Positions 1-11,690 are shown, numbered from the stretch's first letter. The stretch is DNA of 64,000 nt from Ursus arctos (GCF_023065955.2 NW_026623056.1:85311256-85375255); one strand, 5' to 3'. Program-made: numbers and translations. The notes: a model not told the origin generated them from the letters alone.

Positions 1-874
1 TAGCTCACGGCTGCACCCGCACGTCCACACACACCCGCTGCGGGAGGGCACTGTCCGTTTGAGCCACACCTGCCCTTTTGCAGATTCCAAGCTGCCTGCA
101 CCTGCCACCTTGCACTGGAGACACCTCCCCTACCTCCCCCTCTTTCCCCAGCCCTGTGTCCCCATCCCACTTTCTTTCCTGGCTGGCCCAGCTCCCAATC
201 TCAAAGTGTCCACCCAAAAGGTCCCCCGTGCTGTAGACAGCTCTCGAGTTTCTTCCCCACCCCCATCTGACTTACCTGCTCTTCACGAACCAGGTCTTTA
301 TGAATTCTACTGTGACTCCCGGTGCATTCTCCGTGTAGCCTAAGTAAATGCGGCGAGCAATTTCAGATCGCTTCCTGTGCAAAGCCTGGGGCTGAGCATG
401 TTGGGAGGAAAAGTGATGATGAAGATAACCTTGGCCTGCATTCATTCGTTCATTCATTCATTCATCCAGTGCATATGCTACGTGTTGGGTGAGAAACATG
501 CAAGACAGACACGCCCCATGCAGCCTCACACTTCACAATCCAGTGGTATCGACCCCTCCTCAGACCCCTCACCAGGAGGAAAGCAGGGCATCCTGTGCTA
601 ACCTAAAGGATGGCGGGAAGGATTCCGGGGGCCCAGAGAAGCCAGAGTGGGCAGGAGGTATTAGGAACTTTCCAGAACTCCAAAGGCCCCAGGGTGGGCA
701 GCAGGCTCCTCCGGCCTCCTCTGAGGTGAATTCTGGCCCCACTGCAAATCCAGATTGTTCTCCACAAACAGGGGAACCATCTGGAAAAGCAGGTGAAAAT
801 TTAAATTATTGTGATATTAGCAATAATAGTAACAGAAAATAATAAATAATAGCCACCTTTTCATGAGGACATAT
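1..874. other. Unique sequence, no gene seen
   Basis: Fairly GC-rich at its left edge, then mixed composition. Open frames of up to 117 codons occur on both strands but have no recognisable domain, no convincing splice pattern and no agreement with each other, so I treat them as chance. The only structured part is a short TTCA microsatellite near 440-466. Confidence 0.5.
438..466. repeat. (TTCA)n microsatellite
   Basis: About six near-perfect TTCA units with one C-to-G change. Such tracts often mark the 3' end of an L2 element, but no L2 body is visible next to this one. Confidence 0.8.
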
Positions 875-891
875 TATATACTACACATTTT

Positions 892-1085
892 TTCATTTTT
901 TATTTTTATTTCTTTTTTTTTCTTTTTTCCAGAGAGAGAAAGCAGGGAGGGAGGGGCTGAGGGAGAGGGAGAGTCCAAGCTGGGGGTGGAACCTGTCATG
1001 GGGCACAATCTCAGGACCCTGAGATCATGACCTGAGCCGAAAACAAGAGTCAGATGCTTAACCAACTGTGCCATCCAGGCTCCTC
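892..1085 (-). mobile_element. Can-SINE, minus strand
   Basis: Read on the minus strand it starts at a degraded tRNA-Lys-like head near 1085, runs through the GATCATGA and CTCAGG boxes, a pyrimidine-rich tract and ends in an A-rich tail (T-rich here, 892-925). It is flanked by an exact 17-bp target-site duplication, 875-891 and 1086-1102, which fixes both ends. The 79 to 66-codon frames crossing it are by-products. Confidence 0.95.
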
Positions 1086-1102
1086 TATATACTACACATT
1101 TT

Positions 1103-2883
1103 ACCCGCTAATTCTTACACCAGGATGTATCACCCTGTTTTTCAGATGAAAAAGCAGATCCCCAAAACCCTAGCCTGAGGTCTTGCAAATGGGAAATGGA
1201 GTTTCAGGCCTGGTGAGTGACTCCAGCAGATGCTTCTTTTCCATTTGCCCCGACGGTGGGAGCCTTGGACAGCATCAGTGTTACTCTCAGAGACGGCAAG
1301 CATCTCTGTCCCCACCCTGCTCTGGGTCCAGCTGAGCACACGAGCACAGAATCCTAAGGACAAAGGTGTTACAGCAGACACATTTGAGAGGAGTAGATGA
1401 AATGACTGTGATTTTCATTTTTTTTTATTTGAAACAAAACCATAACTTAGAGAAAACAAGTGTTGACAAAGGTCAGTTTGACAGCCCACAAATCACGTTC
1501 TGTCGTGGACTTCCCGTTTTCACTGAGCCCCACGCATTCACGTGGCTGGTCCCGCAGTGGGTAGCGAGGTAGTCAGGCGTGATCTAATGTCTCCGTGATG
1601 CAGACTTGTCCAGACATGTGTCCTCGAGCTTTAGTTGAGGGCAAGGAGGGTAAGTAGTCCCCCGGCCAGAAGCCGCTCCCCGGGTCACCTCCCACTTGCC
1701 CCATCTGCTGACCTCCGAGGAAATTCAGCCCCGCAGCCAGCATCTGTGGTCCCATCAGCCAGGCTGCAGTAAAAGGTACTTAACGCGCACAGCTCGTTTT
1801 GCAAGGTTAGAAGGAATCGATAGGAGATGTGTGTAATGCGGTATCGCTATCAGTCTCATCACACTTTTAAAACTGGCATATCCACAGTGGTGTACGATTG
1901 TAGTCTCTCGGTACAGAGAATGGGCTTGGTGCGGTCTCAGATAGATATCACCGCCCCCCGACGGACACACAAAACCTGCCCAGTGGCCTCTGGAGTTCCA
2001 CTCTTGCCATCAGTTTCTTTGTCTCCATAGAAAAGAAAAAAAAAATATATGTTTATATATCTTCCTCCTTTTCTCCCTTCAAATGTTCTCTTCTCTTCTT
2101 TCTCTTCCTCTCTCCCTCCTTCCTTCATTCATTTCTCCTCCCCTTGCTCCTTCTTGCTTTTGGATGTTTGATTGGCTCCCCTGGAAAACACCCAGGGCTT
2201 CAGCAAACCACCAAAGAAGTGGGTGATTCCCCACCCCACCCCCCGCCCCCCGATCCCTGAGCACACATATCGAGTGGGAAACCCAGGCTTGGAACATCTT
2301 TCATGGGGGGCTTTGCTGGTTGGCCCCCACCCACTCACAACAAAGCAGACTTTTCCAGAAGCTTCAGGGAAGTTATTTTGAAAGAGAAACTTCTCTGGAT
2401 AGAGCATAATTAAACACAGCACATTGTTCTTTTGTCACGAAGACCACGAGGTGAAAATTTTTTGTGGGTCTTCATACATACAGAATGCTAAGGAAAAAAT
2501 AAAGATAGTCAGGTCAAAATGATATCATGTGTTTGTGGGACCCTGGGAGCACTGCTGATTTCTATAATGAAGCACGCAGGGCAAAGCATAGTCTGTAAAG
2601 AACAAAGTGTTAGAAGGGAAAGAAGAAATCAGAACTTAGCCAGTCTCTACAAGCAATTGCCCAAGCAACCAGATTGAGAGTCACCTCTATAAGACCTTCC
2701 TAACACGGTTCTTCCCATTTTGGCGTAAGAGTAACTCAGCAGTGCCGTGTGGCCCTATCCTCCTAGAGCAGCTAATGAGACAAGAGCTAAGTGACTCCAT
2801 TGGCTGGCGTGAAACCTTATGGAGAATTACCATGGTTACAGTGTTCAACCAAAATGGCTGAACTGGGCGTTAAATGGCTGTAT
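1103..2883. other. Mostly unique sequence; weak antisense MIR-like start
   Basis: Around 1105-1210 there is a weak resemblance to an antisense MIR (a TTTTTCAGATGAAAAAGC-like box). The rest shows no recognisable repeat apart from the pyrimidine tract listed separately. Frames up to 97 codons lie here without any domain. Confidence 0.4.
2058..2152. repeat. Pyrimidine-rich low-complexity tract
   Basis: Roughly 95 bases almost entirely C and T on the plus strand, with TTCTCTTC and CTCCTTC runs. Purine/pyrimidine-asymmetric tracts of this kind can adopt triplex structure, but nothing shows a function here. Confidence 0.7.
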
Positions 2884-3306
2884 TAGGTCACTGGGGCCAC
2901 TGTGACAAGCAGCCCGATCTAGACAGCTTAACCAACACCGTCTCACAGTACCGGAGGCTGGAGATCTGTGATCGGGGCATCAGCAGGGTTGGGTCCATCT
3001 GAGGGACATGGGGAAGAACTTGTTCTGGGTGTCTCTCCCAGCTCCCGGTGGTCTCTGATGCTTCTTGGCTCATAGATGGTTTTCTCCTTGCGTTTTCACA
3101 TCATCTTTCCTCCATGTTGTCTGTCTCTGTGTCCAAATATCCTCCTTTTTTTATAAGGATACCAGTCACAGTGGATTAGAATCCACCCTAATGACCTCAT
3201 ATTAATTGGATCATCTGCAAGGACCTCACTGCCAAGTAAGGTCATGTTCAAAGGCACTGAGGGCTAAGACTTCAATGCTGTGGAGACACAATTCAATCCA
3301 TAACAA
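2884..3306 (-). mobile_element. MaLR-type LTR fragment, antisense
   Basis: Read on the minus strand the sequence has the landmarks of an ERVL-MaLR LTR: a 5' part with the GTGTC and AGTCCTAA boxes, the CCTTATAA box seen here as TTATAAGGA at about 3156, a GAGATGGAG-like centre, and a 3' end that reads CAGTGACC in place of the usual end box. It starts near 3306 (TTATGGATTGAATTGTG on minus) and ends near 2884. No internal region or partner LTR is present, so it is a solo or partial LTR. Subfamily is uncertain. Confidence 0.75.
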
Positions 3307-4014
3307 GAGCCATTTGTCTTCACACCCACGTGCTCACCACTTAACTGTTATCCTACATCGAGCTGGAAATGCATACTACATGTCCATTTAGAAATGCACA
3401 CCAAATTCACACCAAAATTCATCTAATTCTCTTTAATAGTGCCCTAATTACCTCTGAATTAAGGGACTTATGTGCTAAAAAGGAAACAAAACTTCCCATA
3501 TTTTACCACCTGGAGAATGAGCTTTTCCAAGGACACAGGACAAAGACGCGACCCAGGCCATATGGAAAAGACTGAGGTCCCAACACATTCAAAACAGAAG
3601 TGTCTTATCATGGAATGGGGGTCCAGATTGACATAGCTATTGTCCTTCCTTTGGAAATTGAAGAAAAACTGGAGATGAAACCTGACAAGCTTGAACTCCG
3701 TTATAGTAAGGCATTACTTTGTCTTTCATACAAGTAATAAAATAGCTCATTATCACATGAAATGGGTCAGCTACATGGAAAATTGAGTGTTACACAAATT
3801 ACGGCAAAGTTGTGTAAGATCCAACATGACTTATCGTAGTTTTGTTTCTATTCCACTAATAACAAAACTAATAAGGAACTCTTTCTCTAATTTCCTTTCA
3901 CGTGTGTAGAATATTAAGTATGAAAGGAAAAGGTACTTTTTCTATTGGTTTTAAACTAAGGTCTTCAAGATTTAAACAACAGTCCTAGTTTTGGTGTCAA
4001 GAATGGGATGAACA
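3307..4014. other. AT-rich unique sequence
   Basis: No recognisable repeat or exon. Short frames of 60-70 codons are uninformative. Confidence 0.5.
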
Positions 4015-4204
4015 GGGGTGCCTGGGTGGCTCAGTCATTAGGCATCTGCGTTCTGCTCAGGTCTTGATCCCAGGACCCTGAGATCGAGCCCCGCATCAGG
4101 CTCCCTGCTCAGCGGGAAGCCTGCTTCTCCCTCTCCCAGTTCCCCTCTCTCGCTGTCTCTCTCTTTGTCCAATAAATTTTTTAAAAATCTTAAAAAAATA
4201 AAAA
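4015..4204 (+). mobile_element. Can-SINE, plus strand
   Basis: Starts with GGGGTGCCTGGGTGGCTCAG (degenerate tRNA-Lys A-box region), has the GATCGAGCCCCGCATCAGG B-box-like region, a CT-rich middle and an AATAAA-type A-rich tail. An exact 16-bp target-site duplication lies at 3999-4014 and 4205-4220. The body is close to the arctoid-type consensus. Confidence 0.97.
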
Positions 4205-4220
4205 AAGAATGGGATGAACA

Positions 4221-5477
4221 TGTAAATGTGAAAAGCAGCAGACCCATGCCCAGGACTCAAGCCCATCAGTCTTCTTCCCGCTAACTTGACCCCAGCACCA
4301 GGATGCCTCTCTCTAGTCCCAAGAATCAGAGAACTGATGAATTTATCAAATAAGGTGTACTAAAACTGTAAGCTGAACAAGAGTGGAAAGTGTCTTGTAG
4401 CAGAACCCCCAGGCCCCCACCTCCACAGACATCTGGGGCAATGAGGACCCCTCCCATCTTTCTAAACCCCATGGGAATACAGAAGCCACACCCAGGGCTT
4501 TTTGATGTCAACAGTGCACCGCTGAAAATGAAAATCTCCCTATTGCAGCATCACTTGACCTTTTCTGGCGTCAATTGCTTTTCTAATGGTCATCGAAAAT
4601 CTGTAAAAATGTAAAACAGCATGATCTTTGCTTCTGCATGAGCAGACACCCTCACTCCAATCTTGTACAGGACAGCAGAGCCCTGAATTCCTCTCCAGCA
4701 GCTCAATATACAGATAATGGTATGTCTGCTAGTTCTAAGTCACCAAGTGTTTAATACACATGTTGAGATCCTCTCAGACAAAGCTCACATCCATGACCTG
4801 ATGTCTCCAGGAACAAGTGCTCTCCCTGTTCTTCAGTAGAGGTTTTCCGTTCACTCACCATGTTGGTGCCTCCCCTAGGGACTCAGTATTCCTCTTTCCC
4901 TCAGCCCCAATGTGCCCCCAGCCTTCTCGCTCCTAAGAGCCAACAACAGTCCCACTGGGTCCTGCCAAAGTGACTCCAAGTCTGAGGAGAGGAGGAGGCC
5001 CATGGGTGCCAGAACGGATACCACATGCCTTCACGCACCATGTCTAGTCCGAAAAACAATCTCCCAAGTGGGGTGCTGCCCCCACTCAAACAGGGGTGGT
5101 GAAGCTGAGCGAGGGTGAGCCGCCTGCAGAGGCCCAGCACTGAGTCATCTGGCCTGGTGGACGTGGTGTGAATTCTGAAACCAACTTGCTCCATGTTGCA
5201 AGACTCCCCGTTGTGCTTTTGTCTGCCGTGGTTTACACGAATAAAAGGGCCTCAGTTTCTTCTCATTCTTGAGTATGATATTGGAGGTAATCTCACCAAT
5301 GTCATCTGACTTTCATGACAAACTGCCAGGGCACTCTTCCTTTGATACACAAAAAAAACTGTTTCTGGGAAATGATGCATGATGGCAAAATGAAGTTATA
5401 TTTAATCAGAAGTTGAAATTCCGAACATTTGAATTTATTTAAATAGGATCTGAAAGTTCCCTAGAGTGAATGTCCCA
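4221..5477. other. Unique sequence, no gene seen
   Basis: No repeat recognised. Opposing 97 and 68-codon frames at 4901-5194 cover the same bases, have no domain and are best taken as chance. Confidence 0.5.
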
Positions 5478-5492
5478 CTCATTAAGTGGGTC

Positions 5493-5692
5493 ATTTTTTT
5501 AAAGATTTATTTATTTATTTGAGAGAGAGAGTGTGTGTTTACAGAAGTGGGGGGAGGAGCAGAGGGTGAGAACCTCCAGCAGACTGCCCTGAATGTGAAG
5601 CCCAACAGGGGGCTCAATCCCATGACCCATGAGATCATGACCTGATCAGAACCAAAGTTGGATGCTCAACTGACTGAGCTACCCAGGCACAC
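5493..5692 (-). mobile_element. Can-SINE, minus strand, diverged
   Basis: The A-rich tail (TTATTTATTTATTT on plus) is at 5500-5520 and the tRNA-derived head ends at 5692. An imperfect 15-bp target-site duplication (two mismatches) lies at 5478-5492 and 5693-5707, in keeping with an older copy. Confidence 0.93.
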
Positions 5693-5699
5693 CTCATTA

Positions 5700-6055
5700 A
5701 GCAGGTCTTAATTGAGCAACTACTGCATGCCTAGAAGGAGGCTGAACTCCAGGAACCCATCAGCGACCTGAAAGTCCTTCTAACCTACTAGGGGAATGGA
5801 GAGAGGAAAATGGGATTCCTGCCCTGGGCAAGAAGGGCTGTACTTGGGAGGCACAGGGGACACTAGACCTTGGGAGGACATGTGTGAGGAAGCAGGTTAA
5901 GGTGTGGAGGCAAGGGTGAGGAATAATCAGATTCGTATTCCAGAGAGATCACTCTGGTTGCCGTGTGAAAGACCCATGTCAGAGGCCAGTCAGCAGTGGT
6001 TACAGTTACCCTGGACTGAGATGATGGTCTCCTGAGTCTGAGAAGCAGAGCAGAG
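5700..6055 (-). mobile_element. L2 LINE fragment, antisense
   Basis: Contains the typical antisense L2 boxes: TTGAGCAACTACTGCATGCC near the left end (element 3' end) and the GAGATCACTCTGGTTGCCGTGTG box near 5945, in the order expected of the element's 3' half. The SINE at 5493-5692 lies at its left edge. Strongly diverged, with no open frame. Confidence 0.7.
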
Positions 6056-6085
6056 TGAAGACATCCCCAATTTAACTACTTCCTT

Positions 6086-6149
6086 CCAATATCTAACAGC
6101 AATGAATGAGTCCCATGCCAATATCTAGTACCAATGAACTAATCTCATG
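6086..6149. repeat. Two-copy 32-bp tandem repeat
   Basis: Two adjoining 32-base units, 6086-6117 and 6118-6149, both starting CCAATATCTA and ending CTCATG or CCCATG, about 75-80 percent identical. An old local duplication. Confidence 0.75.
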
Positions 6150-6299
6150 CCTAAGGACCACCAGGGCATTAAACTCTGGATTAAGTATTTGGGAAGATAT
6201 ATCTTTATGAAGAAGCTGTGAAGGGATGTTCTTGCTAAATCCTTTTTCTCCCCAAAGAATTTTCTAGAAAATAATGTAGAAACACTGCAGTGGGTTTTA

Positions 6300-6445
6300 G
6301 AATTGGTTAATTCTGTGGTTAAATCCTGAATGAATCCTGCCTTGTTGGGAAATCTTTAAAAACTTTCTGATTCTCCATTTTTACATCTGTAAAATGAGGC
6401 AACATCACCTATAGCAAAGGGTTTCGAGGACCAGAAAAGTAATGC
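6300..6445 (+). mobile_element. MIR SINE, sense
   Basis: The MIR core is visible as the CTCCATTTTTACATCTGTAAA box near 6374 followed by AATGAGGC and a degraded 3' part. Both ends are diffuse. Confidence 0.6.
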
Positions 6446-6449
6446 ATAT

Positions 6450-6918
6450 TTGTTTCCGATGGCTGCTTCCAAAAATGTAGCACATTTAGTGGCTTAAGAC
6501 AACATAAATTTATTATCTTATAATTCTGAAGGGCAGAAGTCTGCAAGAGGTGTCTTTAGGCTAAAACCAAGGGTCTGGCGGGGCCGTGTTCCTTTCTTAA
6601 TGTGTCTCCATGACTTTTCCATCTTCCAGAAGCTTCCTCAGCTTGTGGCCCCTTCCTCCATCTTCAAAGCCAGTAATGGTATGTCCAGTGCTTCTCCAGT
6701 GCATCAGTCTAGCCTCCTCTTCTGTCTCTCCCACTTTTAAGGATGCTTCTGACCACATTGGACTCACAAGTGTAATTCAGAATAATCTCCCTGTCGAGGT
6801 CAGCTGCTTAATTCCAGCTGCAAACTTTATTCCCCTTTGTCATATAAGGTGATATACGCACAGGTTCTGGGGATTAGGATGTGGACATCTTCGGGGAGCC
6901 ATTATTCTGCCCACCATA
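6450..6918 (-). mobile_element. LTR of MaLR/ERVL type, antisense
   Basis: Left edge reads as the reverse of an LTR 3' end (TTTAGTGGCTTAAGACAACA near 6485, antisense of the TTAAGCCACTAA box), and the right edge as the reverse of a 5' end (GCCATTATTCTGCCCACCAT near 6899). The GGATTAGGA and ACATCTTCGGGG boxes sit where expected near 6875. Complete or nearly so at about 470 bp, with no internal region, so likely a solo LTR. Confidence 0.8.
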
Positions 6919-7059
6919 ATATGTAAAGCACCTGCTTAGTTCTATCTAGGATTTTTCTGCCATAAAGTTTTTTTTTTCTTTCACTAAAAACAGAAACAGC
7001 TTCATTTTTAAAAATTGATTTTCCTGCTAAAAAAAAACAGCAAGTGAATTTACCTCTTT

Positions 7060-7240
7060 ATGTTGAATGGCTTCACTAATTCTGGGGACTGGAAGAGAAA
7101 CTTCTCTGATACCCCCATGTCACAGATGAGCACCTGGGACCCAGGGACTCACATGGCATTTCGTGACCAAGCCGGAATTGGAATGCAGTATCTTGCTCTC
7201 AGTGAAGTGGTCTCTCCATCACATTCTACCTTCATGACGG
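7060..7240 (-). mobile_element. Possible MIR, antisense
   Basis: A CCATGTCACAGATGAG box followed by an A/G-rich stretch and a GGAATTGGAATGCAG box suggests an antisense MIR. Weakly supported. Confidence 0.35.
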
Positions 7241-7437
7241 ATCGTGTAATGACTGCCGCAAACAGTGACAAGTCTCCCCCAGTCCTGCAGAGTGGACTGA
7301 CCTGCTATGTGACCTAAGCTGGCTGACCAAACATGTAGGTTCCAGGCAAAATCAATGAAAAAGACATTTTTGCTGTTGTTAATTTCCAGGATAGAAAAAG
7401 AATTTGATCAGCATTCAGAGTATTAAAAAAGATCTGA

Positions 7438-7612
7438 GGGGTGCCTGGATGGCTCAGTCGGTTAAGCGTCGAACTCTTGATTTCAGCTCAGATCATCATT
7501 TCAGGGTCTTGAGATAGAGCCTGGGTCAGGCTCTGCGCTCAGAGGGAAGTCTGCCTGAGGATTCTCTCTCCCTCTGCCCCTCCCCACCTCTCTAAAATGA
7601 AAAAAATAAATA
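7438..7612 (+). mobile_element. Can-SINE, plus strand
   Basis: Starts GGGGTGCCTGGATGGCTCAG, keeps TTGATTTCAGCTCAG and the CTCTCTCCCTCTGCCCC tract, then AAAATAAATA. The TTGATTTCAG form marks an older SINE type than the copies with the CTTCGGCTCAG form. No convincing duplication at the ends. Confidence 0.92.
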
Positions 7613-9060
7613 TTTTTCAAAATTCTCAAACATATACAAAAGTGCTTCAAATTTCTCCCCTGTATCACCAAAGTTTAGAAACCACATCCATCAAGTTTTG
7701 AAGGGAATAGATATTAGCCAAGAAATCTCTGGCCCCAAAAGTTGTCATTTATCTATGAGGTAACTAACTGAAAGATGTTTCCAGAAAGCACACAACCATC
7801 TCCAAACATATTTGTTCAGGATATACTTCAACTTACAGAGAGAAAAACACTGTAACGTAATATAATACAAGTCATTAAAAATAACAACACCACAGACGAC
7901 GACAACGGGAAACTGGGAAATGGCTTCGAATATAACATGGGAGCAAGACTATTTATGTCCTCATTTTATACAGAAGTTCATCAGTAAACAGTCCTTGATT
8001 TTTTATGTTGACAGTTTCAAAAATATCGATATGAGCATTTTAACAACTTAAAGTAAATTATTAGTAGAATTTGAAACAAAATCACTAGAGGGAAAAAAAA
8101 AGAAACCATAGTCCTTTTTTTTTAAACTTGCTAGGGAAAAAGACAGAAGGAATCTTTACATACGCGTGAAACAAGACAAGGGAATAAGCACAGTTGCGTC
8201 AGTAATAATATACCCTTCTCACCAAAACGACCACAGTGAGAGACACCCTTCCTCAAATAGTGAAATAATCAAATGAAACCAAGTGTTATTGAAAGGCTAT
8301 GACACTTAAAAGAAATTGGCAAGTAAGGATTATTAAATACTTAGGCAAAAATTCAGCAGCTAAAGACGAGAAGAAATAAAATTAATATAATGAAAGAAAA
8401 CAGGAGCTGGCATATTGTTTTCAGGCAATGGAAAATTAAAAGAAGAAGCCATTTGCTGGAATGAAGAGATACAGTCTTTTGATTGTAACTAAAATCCAGA
8501 AAGAAAATATAAAAGCCATAAATCTTTCTATGCCACATACTATTCTTCAAAACATAGTGATCACGGACTATCAGAGGCACACAGAGAAGTTAACAGAAGC
8601 ATTGGGGCAGTAAGAGACTTAACTACACCTTCCCTGACCTTGTAGTTGGGGTGTGAATATATATGCCCTGTGGGGGGGGTGGGGCAGGAGGAGAGAGGGT
8701 CCATGAGACAATAAGATGGATGCACTGGCAGCAAATGTTGCCTCTAATGGAGAACAGGAAGATACATTTCTCTCACGTTTACAAAGAATATTTGCAACTA
8801 GTAAGTGCCCATGGTACGATATTTATGCTCATAAACTCAAAAAGTGGCAACCAAAAATAGGCCCAAATTCTCACACCACCGATGGTGCTCTGAAAAGTGA
8901 TTGCAGGTGGAAGTTAAACACAGCATTACGGATTATTTAGAGAATAGCAAGAGTGAAAACCCACTCTGTCGAAACATCTGGAATGCTGACCAGGACACAT
9001 TCAAGCAGATCTACAACCTGTAAGCCTTTTGTTGGACACACACACAAAAAATGATACTTA
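7613..9060. other. AT-rich tract, possibly old L1 remnants
   Basis: The stretch near 8200-8320 resembles the CACAATGAGATACC / AACAAGTGTTGG part of L1 ORF2, heavily diverged, on the plus strand. The rest cannot be assigned. Frames of 60-75 codons do not match any family I know. Confidence 0.35.
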
Positions 9061-9061
9061 C

Positions 9062-9097
9062 TAAGCTTGGTGTCAAACTAAAGAATGGAAAAACAAG

Positions 9098-9134
<37 letters not shown>

Positions 9135-9400
9135 AAATTTAAGTAAAACAAAAGGAGAGAAAAAATAACAGGAGAAATTAATGAATTTGAAAACAAATAG
9201 TAAGAGAACAAAGACATCCAAGACCTGGTTCTGCATATAAGGAAATTATTGATCAAACAGTTAGCAGGTCTGATCTAATAAAAACAGAGAAAATATAAAT
9301 ATATAAAATTGGGAATAAAAAAGAATATGACCAAAGATATAAGTAAAAATTATATAAAATCCTATTCTGACAAATTAGAAAACTACATAAGTTGTATGAT
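9062..9400 (+). mobile_element. Old L1 ORF2 fragment, sense
   Basis: The sequence CAAGACCTGGTTCTGCATATA near 9220 followed by GATCAAACAGTTAGCAGG and AGAGAAAATATAAATATA matches the conserved L1 ORF2 stretch that in intact elements codes between the endonuclease and reverse-transcriptase domains. Frame is lost to stops and indels. A CA microsatellite interrupts it, and the SINE at 9404-9630 separates it from a further piece at 9840-10020. Confidence 0.7.
9099..9129. repeat. (AC)n microsatellite
   Basis: About 15 uninterrupted AC units inside old L1 sequence. Confidence 0.95.
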
Positions 9401-9403
9401 TTT

Positions 9404-9630
9404 TATTTTATTTTATGTTATTTTATTTTATTTTATTTTATTTTATTTTATTTTTTTAGGAAGAGAGAGGTGGGAAGAGGCTCAGGGGGAGGGAAAGAGA
9501 GAGAACTTCCAGCAGACTCCCTGATGAGTATGGAGCCTGATGCAGGACTTGATCTCATGACCCTGAAATCATGACCTGAGCTGAGATCAACAGTTGGGCA
9601 CTTAACCGACTAAGCCATCCAGGCATCCCT
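9404..9630 (-). mobile_element. Can-SINE, minus strand, long (TTTTA)n tail
   Basis: Head at 9630 and A-rich tail to the left. The tail has grown into an array of ten or more TTTTA units (9404-9453 on plus), which is unusual because Can-SINE tails mostly expand as AAAT. A weak 16-bp duplication with about three mismatches may lie at 9388-9403 and 9631-9646. Confidence 0.92.
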
Positions 9631-9689
9631 AAATTGTCTGATTTTCAAATAAAATACAAGAGATGTAGACAAGTTGAATAAAGATATAA

Positions 9690-9785
9690 CTTTTTTAGTT
9701 TCTTTTTTAAGTGAGGTATAATTAGCATATAACACTATATTAGTTTCAGGTATACAACATTGTGTAGAAGATTTTGATATTGTCT
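9690..9785 (-). mobile_element. Antisense L1 3'-end fragment
   Basis: AGGTATAATTAGCATATAAC followed by a TATTAGTTTCAGGTATACAAC box is the antisense 3' end of mammalian L1M elements. It sits between two sense L1 ORF2 pieces and is therefore probably a separate insertion. Confidence 0.6.
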
Positions 9786-9839
9786 AAAGTTTCTTGCCAA
9801 GAAAGATGGAAGCCTTTTCATTTTTTTATGCCAATCCTC

Positions 9840-10020
9840 CCAGAAAATAAAAGTGCAGATCCATCTGCCTTATGATTCTAGACGAAAAATTCTAAATAAA
9901 ATGTTGGCATTGTCATTTGGAAATGTATTCTACAAACATCGACCTGTGACCAGGAAGAATTTGTCCCAAGAATGGAAGAATACTGTGCCACGCAAATCCC
10001 AAACCCACTCACCGCACTGT
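9840..10020 (+). mobile_element. Old L1 ORF2 fragment, sense
   Basis: The boxes AAAATTCTAAATAAAATGTTGGCA near 9888 and GAATTTGTCCCAAGAATGGAAG near 9957 are degraded forms of an L1 ORF2 segment just before the reverse-transcriptase core. A 121-codon open frame starting at 9853 runs over it but extends into unrelated bases and is not a gene. Confidence 0.6.
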
Positions 10021-10632
10021 GCAGAAGGCTCACAGGGCTCTGAGCATGTTAGAGGCCGGAATGTATCTGACAGTCGTCAATATCTAATATTGACTTTCTC
10101 AAGGTCTTACAATCAACGAGGAGTAGACATCAATGTTCCTGAAGATGATGAAGACCCCTATCGCCCACTTTCAGCCCCCCCAGCTTCAATGCTGAGATGC
10201 TCGTGGTATTCATACTGATGTTGAAAAAAAACACGACGCCTCCCGTAGCCACTGTTTTCAAACACTGTTCTGAAAGTCCCAGCAATGCAAACGTTTTTAC
10301 AAAGACAAATGACAATGTATATGTATTGCAAAGAAAGAGACAAGCGATCAGACATAGCAGAGAAAAGAGCACAGCTTAACCATCGGGGATGAATAAGAAG
10401 ACCTGAATCAAGGCAGACATAAGCCATATTCTGGGATAAAAGCATAAAAAGGAAAATTCTTCCCCAAATAATTAATTGGCATAATTAATATTTTTTAATT
10501 CTAGTAAGGTCTTTGAAAACATGGCAGTGAAAAGCACAAGTACACCTCAAAGAATTAAACACTTACTAATTGACCATCTGTCTTAAAAAATAAGAGACAT
10601 ACATGTTGCTTTTTAAAAATCCATCAATTTCA

Positions 10633-10836
10633 GGGGTGTCTGGGTGGCTCAGTCAGTTGAGCATCTGACTCTTGTTCAGCTCAGGTCATGGTCTCAGGGT
10701 CCTGGGATTGAGCCCCATGGCAGCCTCCGTGCTCAGTGAGGAGTCTGCTTGAGGATTCTCTCCCTTTCCCTCTGCCCCTCCCCCAGCTCACGCTCTCTCT
10801 TTAAAATAAATAGATAAATCTTTAATATATATATTT
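10633..10836 (+). mobile_element. Can-SINE, plus strand
   Basis: Starts GGGGTGTCTGGGTGGCTCAG and ends in an A/T-rich tail with TAAATAGATAAATC. A short, imperfect duplication (TCAATTTCA at 10624-10632, TAAATTTCA at 10837-10845) may frame it. Confidence 0.93.
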
Positions 10837-10979
10837 ATAAATTTCATAAATATATTTATAGTTATATGTAAAAGCATGTATATTATAGTATGATAAAAAT
10901 GACAGAAATGCAAATCATCTGAAAGTACAAGAGTATTGAGTATAGAAATTTTGAGAAAGCATATCGAGATCTCAAGGCC

Positions 10980-11280
10980 GGCATTAAACATGGAGAAAAA
11001 TATTACACCACTAGGTCACGTTCACATAGTTAGAATGATCCCAAACTATAAATGTATGTACACGTTGTATATATCTATTTTTGTGCTGCCCCAAAAACTT
11101 TTTTAAATTTTTTTGATTTATTTAAAAACAAAAGCTGAAAGGTAATATCAGACAAAATTGTATCATGGATATAGATGGGTTTTCTCTAAATAGTATGTTT
11201 TCAGATGACTATTATTTTTTCTTCGTGCTTTTCTATATTTCCCACATTTTCTAGAAAGAATACACTATTCAATCAAAAAA
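10980..11280 (+). mobile_element. Old L1 3'-end fragment, sense
   Basis: Runs from an AAAAATATTACACCACTAGG-like region to the L1M 3' untranslated boxes TTTTCTATATTTCCCACATTTTC near 11229. Diverged and without an obvious A tail. Confidence 0.5.
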
Positions 11281-11499
11281 GACGTGTTTTCATGGCGCTA
11301 GTATCTTGCATAATGTTTTGTGGCAATAATTCTCATTCTTTTTTAATCACAGAAATCTCTGAAAATCTTAAAAAACTTAGAAATCTCCCCCAGAAAACTG
11401 CATTATATGCAAAGAAGCACCAAATTTTGCATAAAATTTAAATGTCTTGTAGACCCATGGAGGTCCTTTCAAGGACTCTAAGCAAAGAGCAAACTCCAC

Positions 11500-11690
11500 A
11501 TCTCAAAGCAATTTCTCATGCATTATTTCAATAGACCCTCACCAAAATTTTATAATAGAAGAGCTATTACTTTTGTCATTTTAAAGATGAGTAAATGGAG
11601 CGTCTGGAGTTTAAAAGCGCATAGCTAGCAGGGACAGAAGTGACCAGGTGAGTAGCCATGTCTGCTCTCCTTAGCACTGAGCGTTTTCTT
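11500..11690 (-). mobile_element. MIR SINE, antisense
   Basis: The sequence CATTTTAAAGATGAGTAAATGGAG near 11577 followed by AGCGCATAGCTAGCAGGGACAGAAG is a good antisense MIR core and 5' half. Confidence 0.7.

Noticed and set aside
438..466. Short tandem units looking at first like a repeat-spacer array
   Set aside because: Units are four bases with no spacers; a microsatellite. No CRISPR-like array exists anywhere in the window.
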